Source of the DNA: Nannochloris sp. 'desiccata'
Taxonomy: Eukaryota; Chlorophyta; Trebouxiophyceae; Chlorellales; Chlorellaceae
Reading direction: 5' to 3'
DNA length: 64,000 bases
Assembly: GCA_019044685.2 (NCBI GenBank)
Contig: JAGTXX020000014.1
Location: 248,001-312,000, forward strand
Shown here: one piece after another, positions 1 to 10,181 of the stretch
Numbering within the stretch: the stretch's first letter is position 1
How the letters are laid out: each line of letters opens with the position of its first letter
Notes under the pieces: generated by a model
The model's database searches: none
What the model was told of the DNA's origin: nothing
The model's input: only the letters and a program-made list of their open reading frames with translations
Program-made: the position numbers and the translations under genes

Positions 1-1172
1 AATTCGACTTGATTTTATCGTTAGGAGGTGATGGGACCATGTTTGAGGTGCTTCAGGGAGTACTGCAACGTCCAGATTGGGAATTAATGAGTACAACAAC
101 TGCGTTGTTGCAAATACCGTGTGGGAGCGGTAATGCTTTGGCGGCAAGTACCGGACTTTGGGATGTCGCTACCGCTGCTCATGCTGCAGTTAAAGGGCAC
201 AGACAGTTATTAGATATCGCATCTGTAGTTCAACTACAAGGACGACAAGAAAAACAAGAACAAGAATCTAGTAGACATCTTAATAGCGAGAAAAATGGAG
301 GAATAGAAGCAGCAAGTATTGCAGAACACTCGCCCGTTAGATTTTTCTCTTTTCTTTCTTGTACATATGGTATGCTATCGTGCCTTGATATCGGGACGGA
401 GCATTTACGGTGGCTTGGTGGTACACGGTTTATAGTAGGGGCAATACAACAGATTGTTATGCAGCATACGTTCAAAATTAAAGTCGCATACCTCGATGCT
501 GATAGCCTTGGTAGCGGTACTGGTGGCGGTACAATTGCTCCAGGAGGGGATGTAGATCCTATAGAGGATGGTACGACTAATACACATGGATGGCATGGAG
601 TTACTGAGAATGTTGGGTATGGCCCTTCATTGCAGTATTTTAAAGAATTTAGTCCAATTATACATGCTAGGAGCCGTTTTGGAAGCACCACCGATCCTAA
701 TCCCAATCCCGATCTCGATCCCTCCGCCACTGAAATTGCCACAGCTACCGCTAAAGCTGCCTCTGCTTCTGCTTCTACTCCCCCGTTCTCGCTTCCGCTA
801 CTTCCTTCAAGATGGCACTGGCTCCCTGCAGATACAATCCAAGTTTTTGCTGCCTGTAATCTGCCGCAGCTGGATATGAATTTTAACTTTGCGCCAGAGG
901 CTACCCTGAACAGTGGCCATTTCAATTTACTCTACACCACCGGTCGTTCTGGCTGGTTGAAAGGATTTTCGTTATTGACTGCTGCAGAAAAGGGTCAACA
1001 TATGCATCTCGTACAACAACGAAAGTTAAAAGCGTATTGGATTGAACCACTTGCAAAATCTGGTAGCACGTGGCTTGTATGCGACGGGGAAGAAGTACCA
1101 CATCGACCAGTGTATGCAGAAGTACATGCAGGGTTAGTTACGACATTGAAAGCCCCCAACAGAGAGAGTTAA
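1..1172 (+). CDS. Sphingosine kinase, 3' part (5' end outside window)
   Basis: The reading frame is open at the left edge (first whole codon at base 3), so the start lies upstream. The protein begins inside the diacylglycerol-kinase-type catalytic domain with a GGDGT nucleotide-binding motif, followed by IPCGSGNALA, FFSFLSCTYGM and a GTEHLRWLGGTRF segment, which match the sphingosine kinase (SphK) branch in order and spacing. Sphingosine kinases phosphorylate long-chain bases using ATP. After the DIGTEHLRWLGG block there is a low-complexity T/G/A/P insertion (roughly residues 165-270) of a kind common between the conserved blocks of SphKs, then the C-terminal C5-type motif CDGEEV near the end. 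The missing N-terminal part should hold only the beginning of the catalytic domain and any localisation signal. The gene converges on the next gene, with about 180 bases between stops. A ceramide kinase or generic lipid kinase is a less likely alternative. Confidence 0.85.
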   Translation, partial: FDLILSLGGDGTMFEVLQGVLQRPDWELMSTTTALLQIPCGSGNALAASTGLWDVATAAHAAVKGHRQLLDIASVVQLQGRQEKQEQESSRHLNSEKNGGIEAASIAEHSPVRFFSFLSCTYGMLSCLDIGTEHLRWLGGTRFIVGAIQQIVMQHTFKIKVAYLDADSLGSGTGGGTIAPGGDVDPIEDGTTNTHGWHGVTENVGYGPSLQYFKEFSPIIHARSRFGSTTDPNPNPDLDPSATEIATATAKAASASASTPPFSLPLLPSRWHWLPADTIQVFAACNLPQLDMNFNFAPEATLNSGHFNLLYTTGRSGWLKGFSLLTAAEKGQHMHLVQQRKLKAYWIEPLAKSGSTWLVCDGEEVPHRPVYAEVHAGLVTTLKAPNRES

Positions 1173-1354
1173 TGTGGTGGTGAAGTAGTATTTGCGAAGA
1201 GTATTTGAAGTCTAGAGAAAGAGATATTTCCTTTGTTTAATGTTTTACATCTCTGATCGATCAATCAATCAATTAATCACTCACTCTCTCAACCAACTAA
1301 ATTTTTTGTTTCTATAAAAGATTTCTATAGAAGACGATACTGTCATGAAAAGTA

Positions 1355-2152
1355 TTACACCAAAAGAAAGAGAATGATAGCAAGAAGGAGACCATTGGAT
1401 TTAATGAGATTAGCACCGCTTGTAGGAGCAGGTGCAACGACGGCAGCCTTATAAGGCAGCACAGATTCTTCACAAGTCCTCTCTGGTGCAGATCTACTAG
1501 GTACAAAGGTCAATGGTGCATAGATTGAATTGCTGTCGTTCGTGGTTTCGAGAACTACATACAGGTCTCCTGTGCAGGCTACCTGCATGGCGTCATAAAT
1601 GCCCCCTTCGTTAGTTGAGAACTCCTCGACGGCAGCGGGAGAGAGATCTTCAGCGGAAAATCTGCCGTAAGCAGAAGGATCAGGGGTTTCTAATTCTCCT
1701 TCTTCTGCTGGGACAGTGGCAGTGGAGTTGGGGAAAACAGGGCCTTGTAATGTAACCACAGTGATGGGGTTGGCTTCCTCGTCAGCGGGATTGCCAATGA
1801 CCAGTTTGGCAGAGGTGATGGTTTTGTTAGTGAGAGTAGTGGAGGTAAGGTTGTAAAAAAAGACGCCTGAATGGGTGTATCCGTTCAGAGAAGCGTCACC
1901 GAGAGTGTCAGTGAGATTGGCAGCGAAAAAACTGCAAAGAAATTGATCTAAAGAAATGAGAAAAACGTTTTTGCAAGGGAGGTGTACCAGCCACCTAGGA
2001 GGAGTGCTGGTACAAAACTAAGCGGCCAGAAGATATACAGCATTACTGCGGCAAAAGCAGTTTAGATCTTACGTATGAGCCTGGGAGGATGGGATAAGAG
2101 TGCAAAGCACAAATATTGCTGCTAAAGTGCACATCTTGGTGGTCATCATCAT
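1355..2152 (-). CDS. Small secreted protein with hydrophobic C-terminal tail
   Basis: I join two exons, 2152-2073 and 1931-1355, across a GT-AG intron of 141 bases; the phases fit and give 218 residues. The N terminus is a clear signal peptide (MMMTTKMCTLAAIFVLCT, cleavage probably after SQA). The mature part starts with FFAANLTDTLG and has several N-glycosylation sequons (NLT, NKT, NST, NDS). The last residues, after a TSGAN small-residue stretch, form a hydrophobic tail (LLLAIILFLLV) ending at the stop, as in GPI-anchored proteins. I do not recognise the domain; the FFAANLT start vaguely resembles a CHRD-type repeat, but I would not assign it. A surface or cell-wall protein is inferred from the signal and tail only. 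An unspliced version would have to start at a GTG, which makes the two-exon model better. Confidence 0.7.
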
Positions 2153-2498
2153 TGATATTGATTGCGATGGTTGGAAATGTAAGTCTGATTCGAGGAGAGT
2201 TCTGGATATATAGGGGTGATTGTTGGCGAACAAGCCCAATCAAATACAAATTATAAAAATAATGCAAGAAAATAGCTTCTTGAATGAAATGATAAGACCC
2301 CAGGATCTAAGTGCCTCTTAGCTCGGCAATGGATCCAGCTGGTACAAGAGCTTCACAAATTTCTCTGTTCTGATAGGTATTTCATATTTTCTATATTGCA
2401 GTTGGTCGATTTTAAGACGTGAACTCAATTAAGCGCTTACTCTAGTTGTATAGGGCAGAAAAACTGTAAAATCATTAATTTTTTAATACTGGTCAAGG
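2153..2498 (-). other. Intergenic region without a gene
   Basis: About 346 bases between the start of the secreted protein and the stop of the polyQ gene, both on the minus strand. It should hold the promoter of the former and the 3' region of the latter. I see no open frame, repeat or clear motif. Confidence 0.5.
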
Positions 2499-3508
2499 TC
2501 ACCGCCTACCCTTTTTGGTATCTCGTTTCCGAGTTCCACCCGCAGCTTTCTTCGTTGATTTTCTCCCACCACCGAAAGACTCTTCAGTTGCCTTTCCACT
2601 TTCTTTTTTGGATGCAGTCCACGCAGCACGCCCTGTCCACTCCTTTCCTTTTGAATCGATATAGGTTTTGACGCCACTCACAGTTAGCCAATACCCCTTT
2701 GCAGAGTTATCAGATCCTTCGGCATTATTTCTATTGCTAGAAGTGTTTACAGTTTTTGTGCCACGTGATTTCGAGGCAACGCCTTCGGCGCGTGCTGCTT
2801 TCTTTGCGGCTGCAGTGGCTCCTCCACCGCTCTTCCCTGAAAATTGATTTTTATAATCTATGTGGACTATAGTACCGTCACGTGGATTATGGCCATGTTG
2901 TAGTACAGATACGGGAACGAGATCGGGTAATCGATACCACCAAGAACGACCTTCAGTAGATCTGGCAGCAGCACCACCACTGAGGAGAGCTGGCTGGTAT
3001 TGTTCTCGTTGCTGCTGCTGTTGCTGCTGATGTGAGCTATTATCGTTGTGGTTATGAACTGCAGGGATACTCCACTCATCGTCTCTATGGTGCTGATATT
3101 GTTGTTGTACAGGTTCTGCTGCAAATATTCCACCTAAAGCCTGCTGCTGCTGTTGCTGCTGTGGTGGTTGAGCAAATATTCCTCCAATCGCGGGAGCAGC
3201 AGGGCCAAAGAGACCGCCTGTACCCTCACCGGCGCTATAATCCACATTATTGTCTTGCGGCGCTCTCCAGATCTGAAGTTGAGGTTGGGGATCGTTCGCA
3301 ACAATACCAGGTTGTCTATATATCTGCTGCTGCTGGTGTTGCTGTTGTTGTTGCTGCTGGTCTCGGTGGGGGTCCGGCAACCACACGGCAGCAGAAGGAG
3401 ATTCAGGTAGAGGTAGAGCAGCAATAGGTGCATAATATTCACTAGCAGTATCATCTTTAGATAGATCGATGATATCTGCTGTCCATAATGGTGGTCGCTG
3501 CGGTTGTA

Positions 3509-3539
<31 letters not shown>

Positions 3540-4781
3540 CGGCGATAGACGGCTCTCTCTCTCTTGCTGTTGTTCTTGTTGTTGGTATGGAGGTGGAGGT
3601 TGGGTCATACGTGGAGCTTGGAATCTATGGCTCGCAACAGTAGTACCATCACCACCACCACCAGCAGCGGCGGCGGCGGCGGCGGAGGAAGTGCTCGCAA
3701 TATTTATATGAAGAAGAGGTTGCTTTTCTAAGACAACTGCCGGCTGTGATGGCACTTGCTGTGCTTGTGATGCAGCTCTTTCTTTTTCCTTGGGGTTTAA
3801 CAGAGGGCCTGGCGGCTTTTTGATTAATGGGACTTGTCGACTAATTAGTGGCCTTTTAGGAGCAGGCTTTACGAAATCATCATCGTCATCATCTTCGTCT
3901 TGGTCATCTATTAATTCTCTACATGTTTCTTTCTTTCTAAGACCACCGCCACTGCCGCTGCCTTTAGTAAAATTGTTTTTACTTTGTGCTGGCGGTTCCT
4001 TTCTCATCGCAGCAGCAGGGGCAACAACTGCTGGCTTCTTAAATGCCATAGCAGGACCCAACACACTCTGTAGCATCGCTGAAGAGTCTACATTGATAGA
4101 AGTAGGGGGAGCTTGCCTGGCCAAAGTCACATGCCGAGGAGCTGAAGCCCCACCGGCGGCTCTGTTGCCGCTGCTGTTTACTATTGGTGTTCTCCTTGAA
4201 AAAGGGTTGACTTTCTTTTGTAATCCACCAGCACCACCACTAGATGCAGTAGTAATACTAATAGTACCAGGTTTTGGTAGGGTTGTTACTATTGATTTGT
4301 TGTTGATATTGGGCTTCTGCAGTGGCGCTAAAGGGTTAGTTGCAGTTAGCGGTGGTTGTTGCTTTTCGTTATTTTCTTCTTCCTCTTCATTAGCATCGTC
4401 TAGGAGGCCGTCTAGCAAATCAAACCCGTCATCTTCGTTGTCGTCCGCACTAGCTGGAGTAGCATTCTTTGGCGGGCGAGCGAGGAGAGGAGCACGTCTA
4501 AGAGGATGAGTGCCCGCGCTAGTTGGCAATGATCCTCCTTTTGCAAGAGTTTGGCTCGGCGCTGAGTTTGGATGCACGTCCTGAGATAGGATCGATTCTT
4601 GGCTGAGTTTCTCAAGCCTGCTACTGAGGCTCAAGCGGCTCCCTAGCCGAGGCCTGCAGATAAAAAAACAATGTAAAGTTTTTAAATTGTGAGATCGAAA
4701 ATTTTGAAATAATCATAGCCAGATGTAAATATATACACTATTCCGGCTTATCACGTACCTTGATCCAGAGTTCTCTTCCAT
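2499..4781 (-). CDS. Glutamine-rich low-complexity protein, probably nuclear
   Basis: Two exons: a 23-base first exon at 4781-4759 (MEENSGS plus two bases) and 4653-2499, joined across a 104-base intron with matching phase, giving 725 residues. Without the first exon the frame has no ATG at its front. Most of the protein is low complexity: acidic runs (DDNEDDGFD, NEEEEENNE, DEDDDDDDF), proline-rich parts, and many polyglutamine tracts encoded mainly by CAG/CAA. The last 150 residues are basic and contain a more normal-looking stretch around GYWLTVSGVKTYIDSKG followed by TGRAAW, then a lysine/arginine-rich end (TRKRDTKKGRR) that looks like a nuclear localisation signal. I do not recognise a family. 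A chromatin- or DNA-associated role is a guess from composition. It is divergently arranged with the F-box gene 269 bases away. Confidence 0.65.
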
Positions 4782-5050
4782 TGATTTATCTGAATTTGTT
4801 ATTCTCTAAAGCTGTGCTGGTCTTCATGCGTTCAAAAATCGCCATGAATGAAGAAAAGAAAGGATTCGAAAGGAGCTAAATAACCTTGACACAGGCCATG
4901 TTTGCAACATATAAAGCTTCTAGAATAAGCTAAACATAGTGATTGAAATTATTCTACTCTTGCAGCAAAAGGGGCAAAATTCCGCTCAAATTTCGAGCAA
5001 TTTTACGTCCCCATTAAAAAAAACAAATTTAAACCTTAGTTGAAAGATAT

Positions 5051-6814
5051 ATGAATCCCCGGGGCAATTCCTGGACGGACCTCAACGAGGCACTCCTCGA
5101 TAAAATCTTTGCACTCGTATGCATCCCATCGGAAGGTTCAGGTCCAAACCTTGCCGACGTTCCTTTCCAGTTAAATAGCAATCTCCCGCTCGTCTGCCGC
5201 AGATTTAATGCGTGCTACAAATCCAGCCCTACTCTATGGCGCAGAGTAAGCCTCGACTGGGCTACTGCAATAAATCCACCTCGGATAGACAGCCGTTTCT
5301 CATCCCGGGCAGAAGGACGCAACAGTCCTTATAATTTCTCTAATAGTAATGGAGATGGAGAGATTCCTTTGTTTGGCTACGTCTGTCGGTGGCTATTAAC
5401 ACGTGCTCCTTTAATCGAGCACCTCGCCCTAACAAATTGCCACGTATTAGGACCTGCATTAGAACTCCAATTATTGCCATTGTGTAGTCAAGCATCCCGT
5501 TTGGTTTCTCTCCAGTTGTTGGATTGTAAAGGCAGCGGAGATCAAGTCCTCGCGGCATTAAGCAGCTCCTCACCTTCATCTCTACGTTTTATAAAGTTAA
5601 CTTGCTACCAACCTTCGAAGGGACACACTGTACTTTTAAGAGTGCATACAAGTGCATTGCAAGATCTAGTAAACAATCTGCAGTCGGTAGTGAGTGTTGA
5701 CTTGGAGATTGACTCTCTTGTGGATGGCAGTGGGTCCAGAGATGCTCAAATGATTGTTAATCAAAATCCTAGTTGGTCAAAGCTAGAGAAATTAATGTCG
5801 TTTAGATTATCTGGACGTATGGAATCCTTAGTGCTGCACCCAGATATGCTTTCATCGCTTAAAAACTTGCAAAATCTAGAATTAGTCAATGTACGGCTCC
5901 CGCAGTTTTCACCCGCCATGGTTGCTGCACTCTCGAAAGTGTCTTTCTTATCATTAACGAATGTCCTAGCTGCAAAACCACGTAGAAAAAGTGGATTTAC
6001 CTTATGGAATGGACTCTCTGGACTTAAATCCCTAAAGAAATTAAATTTAATTGGCGCGGGGAGAGATGCTGAGCTGCCTCGGTCAGCTTTGGCATGCTCA
6101 GCCCTCGAAAGTCTTTCTATTCAGGACTGTAGCCACGTAAGCAATTGGCCATTAAGTACGACGGGAATAACTATTTCAAGACCAGAAACTAAATTTTCTG
6201 CAGTAGATACGCTACTGCATCTTAGTTTAATAGATATAGGCTTGTCAGCGCTACCTTCTGTTCATTTTTGGCGGAGCTGTCGAAGATTAACTTCCCTTAC
6301 TTGGCGGAATGTTCATCAAGCTGCTCCTCGGCACCGGTATTGGGACCATGACGGTGCTTATGAATTTACCAATGCTATGGAACCCGTGCTGCGCCTGCTC
6401 CGCGTGCTGTGCTTAGAATTTAGTGGAATGAATGAAGATCAATTCAAGGTGACGGCAGGAGTGCTCCATTCTGCAACAAAACTAAAAGAACTAAGCTTAC
6501 AAGGGAATAGATTAGGTGGTGTACATGGCATTGCGATTGCAAATGCGATTGTCCATGATAAATTGGAGCTGGAAAGGTTGTCTCTGGTCAATTGTGGGCT
6601 TAAAATGGTTCCTTCTGATATTTTCTCGCTTTCTTCTTTGACCGAACTAGACCTTTCCAACAACCCAAGATTGGAGACTGGTGAAGATGAAGATAAGAAG
6701 TTAGAGAGAATTAAGGTTGTGAAGAGAAATGATAGGCACGCGATGTTGGCTGCAGCGTTGCCTAAATTCTTAGAAGAACAAGAAGGAGAAGACGCAGTTG
6801 CTCTCGGAGTTTAG
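5051..6814 (+). CDS. F-box / leucine-rich-repeat protein
   Basis: Single exon, 587 residues. The N terminus (about residues 8-65) reads as an F-box: LNEALLDKIFALV, then LPLVCRRFNACYKSSPTLWRRV, the usual leucine-valine-cysteine-arginine and final tryptophan pattern. The rest is a series of irregular leucine-rich repeats with LxxLxL spacing (for example LKSLKKLNLIG, LKELSLQGNRLGG, SLTELDLSNNPRLE), ending in a short acidic tail. F-box/LRR proteins are substrate receptors of SCF-type (Skp1-cullin-F-box) ubiquitin ligases: the F-box binds Skp1 and the repeats select the target. The substrate cannot be told from sequence. A related protein lies at 16.0-17.8 kb on the other strand, suggesting an expanded family in this genome. 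Confidence 0.85.
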   Translation: MNPRGNSWTDLNEALLDKIFALVCIPSEGSGPNLADVPFQLNSNLPLVCRRFNACYKSSPTLWRRVSLDWATAINPPRIDSRFSSRAEGRNSPYNFSNSNGDGEIPLFGYVCRWLLTRAPLIEHLALTNCHVLGPALELQLLPLCSQASRLVSLQLLDCKGSGDQVLAALSSSSPSSLRFIKLTCYQPSKGHTVLLRVHTSALQDLVNNLQSVVSVDLEIDSLVDGSGSRDAQMIVNQNPSWSKLEKLMSFRLSGRMESLVLHPDMLSSLKNLQNLELVNVRLPQFSPAMVAALSKVSFLSLTNVLAAKPRRKSGFTLWNGLSGLKSLKKLNLIGAGRDAELPRSALACSALESLSIQDCSHVSNWPLSTTGITISRPETKFSAVDTLLHLSLIDIGLSALPSVHFWRSCRRLTSLTWRNVHQAAPRHRYWDHDGAYEFTNAMEPVLRLLRVLCLEFSGMNEDQFKVTAGVLHSATKLKELSLQGNRLGGVHGIAIANAIVHDKLELERLSLVNCGLKMVPSDIFSLSSLTELDLSNNPRLETGEDEDKKLERIKVVKRNDRHAMLAAALPKFLEEQEGEDAVALGV

Positions 6815-6926
6815 AGAGATCTTGAATTTTTCAATCTTCTTCTTTGGGTGCCTCTTTGTAACATTAAACACGAGACGTGTAACTTGTAACTGGTAATATC
6901 AATCAATAAATTTAAAATTAAATTCA

Positions 6927-7562
6927 TTACTGGGGTTGTTGCACTCTTTTTATATGAGGATGTGCAGCAGCAGCAGCAGCAACATCATCACCGTCACCAC
7001 CGCCATCTATCTGAGGCTTTCTTTGTTCTAGTAAACTCATTGATGATAACGTCCCACCTGCTCCCATGCCTATTTTTGCATCCATTATTATTGGTTCCCA
7101 CTCTCCACCAAGCAGAGTGTAGAGGAGAGGCCAACGAAGGCCACCTTTCCTTATTACCTGCAACCGAAAGCCAAATAAGATTTAACATCAGCATAATCAA
7201 TATCGAGAGTATCGAGATTATGTCGATCAATCCTAAATGTATATCAAGACACCGCTTGCTATACAGCGCGCTTCGCTCACCGTGATTGTTATGTCTGAGC
7301 CTTGGTGAGGCCCTCTGCAGGGCAATTGCACCGACGCAACCAAGCCAGAATGAGAGAAGTTTACAGAGCTATCATACCAAGGGCCGAATCCAAACTCACT
7401 AAAGTTCTTAGCCCCTAGAGCAGAAGTAAATCGTTCGTGATTTTGAGCTCGTTCCATCACCAGTGCTTTACAGCGAGTGTATAGACAAAGATCGCTGATC
7501 GCATCTTGTGTCACATAAATAGTCCCTCCTAGGAGTCCAACGCCCACAACCCGTTTAATCAT
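6927..7562 (-). CDS. Coa1-family cytochrome c oxidase assembly-like protein
   Basis: Two exons, 7562-7281 and 7157-6927 (phase 0 intron of 123 bases), 170 residues. It starts with a hydrophobic segment (VVGVGLLGGTIYVTQ), followed by ERFTSALGAKNFSEFGFGPWYDSSVNFS, then VQLPCRGPHQGSDITITVIRKGGLRW and a final PLLYTLLGGEWEPI. This order, a membrane anchor and then a small domain with a GPxGxxxV turn and a late tryptophan, matches the Coa1 (DUF1783) family of inner mitochondrial membrane proteins that help build complex IV, and the related Tim21-like fold. The C-terminal 35 residues are low complexity (poly-Ala). Identity rests on pattern only. It ends 112 bases from the stop of the convergent F-box gene. 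Confidence 0.6.
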
Positions 7563-7707
7563 ATTTTTCTAGATTTGTTACTTATGTGAATTACATCTTA
7601 AAAGGTGTTCTTATCTCTAAAACTTCATTTTCTTTTTTTTTCTTGTGAGCAGACTCACCGCCATTGCCAAAAAAGAATACGCACCAAAATACATTTCCTA
7701 GTGTTCT

Positions 7708-9867
7708 CTAAAAACAGTTTCTGTCGCTTGGGGGCCTATAAGGCGTCCCAAGCAATTGAAACACGTCCTCTTCCTTCTCCACTTTCCTCTCAGCACTCCA
7801 CCCAGGCGGCCAACCAACACTCCCGTCTCGCAGTTTTGGAGGCTTTTCTTGCGGCACTACATAGGAATCTCCCTGCTGCCCTTCTACATCTTTCAAAAAT
7901 AATGCATGACTATTCAAAAACATCCCCAAATCTTTTGCAAAGTTGCGCTGCATTCTCAAAAACGTGCGAGACCCCACCCACCCGAGAAAAGCAAAGCCCC
8001 ACTCTTCAGCTGGACAAATAATAATATCAATTCTCTTCACCCTGCCAGTAGCTGGAACTGTGCAGTTGCCGTAAATATGATCAAATTTATCCAAAGTTTG
8101 ATATCCAGGAGCAGCAGAAGCTTCTTTTTTGTGCTCGTCTTTTAGCTTTTGAATGTGGTTCGGCAGCAACCCGTGTTGCACTCTGCACATTCCTTCTTCA
8201 GAAGAAAAGAGCTGTCCATGATCAATTAAATAATCTTTCAGAGCTAAAACCGCGTCTTCTATAGGTAAAGTAGGGTGTGTCACTAAAAAATCTGCATCGT
8301 GAGAAGCACTTGCTCTTCTGCCACCACCAACGAGCTCAACTCGCCACCCAGCTGGATGACTTACTTTTTTTAGCGCATCTTTGACCATGCTCAACATACT
8401 TTGTACTTCTTCTTCACTAGTATCTTCTAATAGGTCGTCTCTATGTTCTAAAGAAAATTTTTGGTCAACAGTGAGCTTATTTAGTCCCCCAGGCGCAAGG
8501 GCTTCTCCTTCTTTTGCTGCCCCTAAAACATCCTCATAACTTCTTAAACCGAGATCCCACCATAATCGAGCTGTCTTCTGACCCACTCCAGGCAGTTTAA
8601 AGAACGCATATCGCGTTGCGGCACCAACAGTATCATACCTTAACTTGCCTCGAGAATCTGTCACCTGAAGGTTATTGCGAAAACATTCTAAAGTATCGCA
8701 GGTGCCAGTTTCTACTATCGCTTTTATTTGGTTCCTAGTAGCTTTGCCTACAAAAGGGAGACGGATGTCACCATTTTCTTCCTCTTCTTCTGCTTCTATA
8801 TCCCTATCTTCGCTCCCAAGATAAATCGTTGTATTCGAGGATATTCTTCTCCTGGCTAAAAAATAATATTCTCTTAAAGAGAACGCACATGCACGCACAA
8901 CAGCAGCAGCACGAAAATACCTCAAGGCTCTATGGTTGATAGTTTCTTCCCCCACCTTCTCCGGGTGCTCAAAATAATCTTCATTGAGAGCTCGCTCGTA
9001 ACCTCCCATTTCTGCCAGTGCAAGGGCAATCGGCTCATTTTCTAGCTGTATACTACGTTCGATATTGTAAACATTTTGTAATACCAGCTCATTCAGCGTC
9101 ATTGTAGCGCAGGCGTCGTGAAAATTTTTGCCTAGCCAGAGTCGTCTATGCTCTACTTCAGTTGCACTAGGGAGGTGTTTACGAAGCATATGCTGCTGTT
9201 GCCCTTCCTCTTTGTCACTATTTTCTCCTCTAACTTTTGTCGAGGAAGCTCCTCCACCTCCTGGGAGAACAGTCGAAATTTCAGATTTCGTTGGACCACT
9301 TTTAGGGCGATGCTGCCCTTCCACCTGAGGAACCCCTTGCAACAGGGTTTGTTCCAGCCAGCTATGGTCTACAATAAATGGAGCATGATCTCGTGCTGCC
9401 AGGTCTTCATCGCTATCACTTGTACCAGGATGACTATTCTTTTTTAAGAAAGAAGGAAGATTTTTGATACCTCCAGGGCCCACGACAATATGAGTAACAT
9501 CCATTTTCTTATCTGGTTCATCTTGTTCTTTATTCTCAATTCTAGCTTGGGAACTTTTACTAGCATGTTCCTCTTCAAATTCAGGAGGATAGGATTGAAT
9601 TAATTTTCCACCGAGGCGCTGCACACCAGGTATCCAAGCTTTTAAACGTGCAGGAAGATGCTTGATTCCTACATTGGGCAACACAAGAATAGCATATCCA
9701 TGTAATGCACCCAATTTACTATTTGCAACTTTATTTGTGCTCGGAGGAGTTGCTTTTGCCCCTCCAGTAGCAGATACATTTTTGCTGCGAGGGGGCACAC
9801 CAATGGGGCTACTACTCTCTGTTCTAGCTCGCTTGTTAGCTGGAGTTGTAGCACCAGTGCTTTTCAT
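7708..9867 (-). CDS. Family X DNA polymerase with N-terminal BRCT domain (Mu/TdT-like motifs)
   Basis: Single exon, 719 residues. A BRCT domain spans roughly residues 50-190 (GYAILVLPN to DHSWLEQTLLQG). The 8-kDa and fingers region follows with two helix-hairpin-helix motifs (LPFVGKATRNQIKAI and FKLPGVGQKTARLW). The palm has the family X signature GGGRRASASHDADFL with Asp524 and Asp526, and the third carboxylate Asp614 in RVKRIDIII. Then comes GWVGSRTFLRMQRNFA, LNSHALF, and the C-terminal EEDVFQLLGTPYRPPSDRN. Full domain set and both metal-binding sites are present, so it should be active in gap filling and end joining. The HDxDFLxTHP and GWxGS forms are those of Pol mu/TdT rather than the CGDxDV form of plant Pol lambda. 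The gene lies 145 bases upstream of its same-strand neighbour. Confidence 0.9.
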   Translation of the reverse strand: MKSTGATTPANKRARTESSSPIGVPPRSKNVSATGGAKATPPSTNKVANSKLGALHGYAILVLPNVGIKHLPARLKAWIPGVQRLGGKLIQSYPPEFEEEHASKSSQARIENKEQDEPDKKMDVTHIVVGPGGIKNLPSFLKKNSHPGTSDSDEDLAARDHAPFIVDHSWLEQTLLQGVPQVEGQHRPKSGPTKSEISTVLPGGGGASSTKVRGENSDKEEGQQQHMLRKHLPSATEVEHRRLWLGKNFHDACATMTLNELVLQNVYNIERSIQLENEPIALALAEMGGYERALNEDYFEHPEKVGEETINHRALRYFRAAAVVRACAFSLREYYFLARRRISSNTTIYLGSEDRDIEAEEEEENGDIRLPFVGKATRNQIKAIVETGTCDTLECFRNNLQVTDSRGKLRYDTVGAATRYAFFKLPGVGQKTARLWWDLGLRSYEDVLGAAKEGEALAPGGLNKLTVDQKFSLEHRDDLLEDTSEEEVQSMLSMVKDALKKVSHPAGWRVELVGGGRRASASHDADFLVTHPTLPIEDAVLALKDYLIDHGQLFSSEEGMCRVQHGLLPNHIQKLKDEHKKEASAAPGYQTLDKFDHIYGNCTVPATGRVKRIDIIICPAEEWGFAFLGWVGSRTFLRMQRNFAKDLGMFLNSHALFLKDVEGQQGDSYVVPQEKPPKLRDGSVGWPPGWSAERKVEKEEDVFQLLGTPYRPPSDRNCF

Positions 9868-10181
9868 TCTAGCGATTAAATTTAATGCTCAGCATTCGAA
9901 ACAAGTTACCTAATTTTTCAAGCGACATAAATAATTTCTCCGAATGTCCAAGGGCTTTTGCACTCGCTCGGAACCTGGCAAGATTTTGAAAAATGAAATT
10001 CTGTCTTTCGATTCCTCTTTTTGTAAGCTACTTACAATGCATCTATAGATCTTATGTTTACAACCTACAGCAAGAATAGGATCCGAGCTTCACAACGACA
10101 GTAAACAGGCCCCCTTGCAGGGACAGCATGCAATCCGCGTCCACCATACTCCAGGGCAAAGAATATAAATTCGCGCATTTG
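9868..10181. other. Intergenic region, polymerase X promoter side
   Basis: 314 bases between the start of the DNA polymerase gene and the stop of the CRTISO-like gene, both on the minus strand. No gene, repeat or RNA seen. Confidence 0.5.

Noticed and set aside
230..925. 231-residue minus-strand frame opposite the sphingosine kinase
   Set aside because: Antisense to a strongly conserved kinase; composition follows the reversed codons and no motif is present.
3790..4509. 239-residue plus-strand frame inside the polyQ gene
   Set aside because: Shadow of the low-complexity minus-strand gene; serine and leucine runs mirror reversed Asp/Glu and Gln codons.
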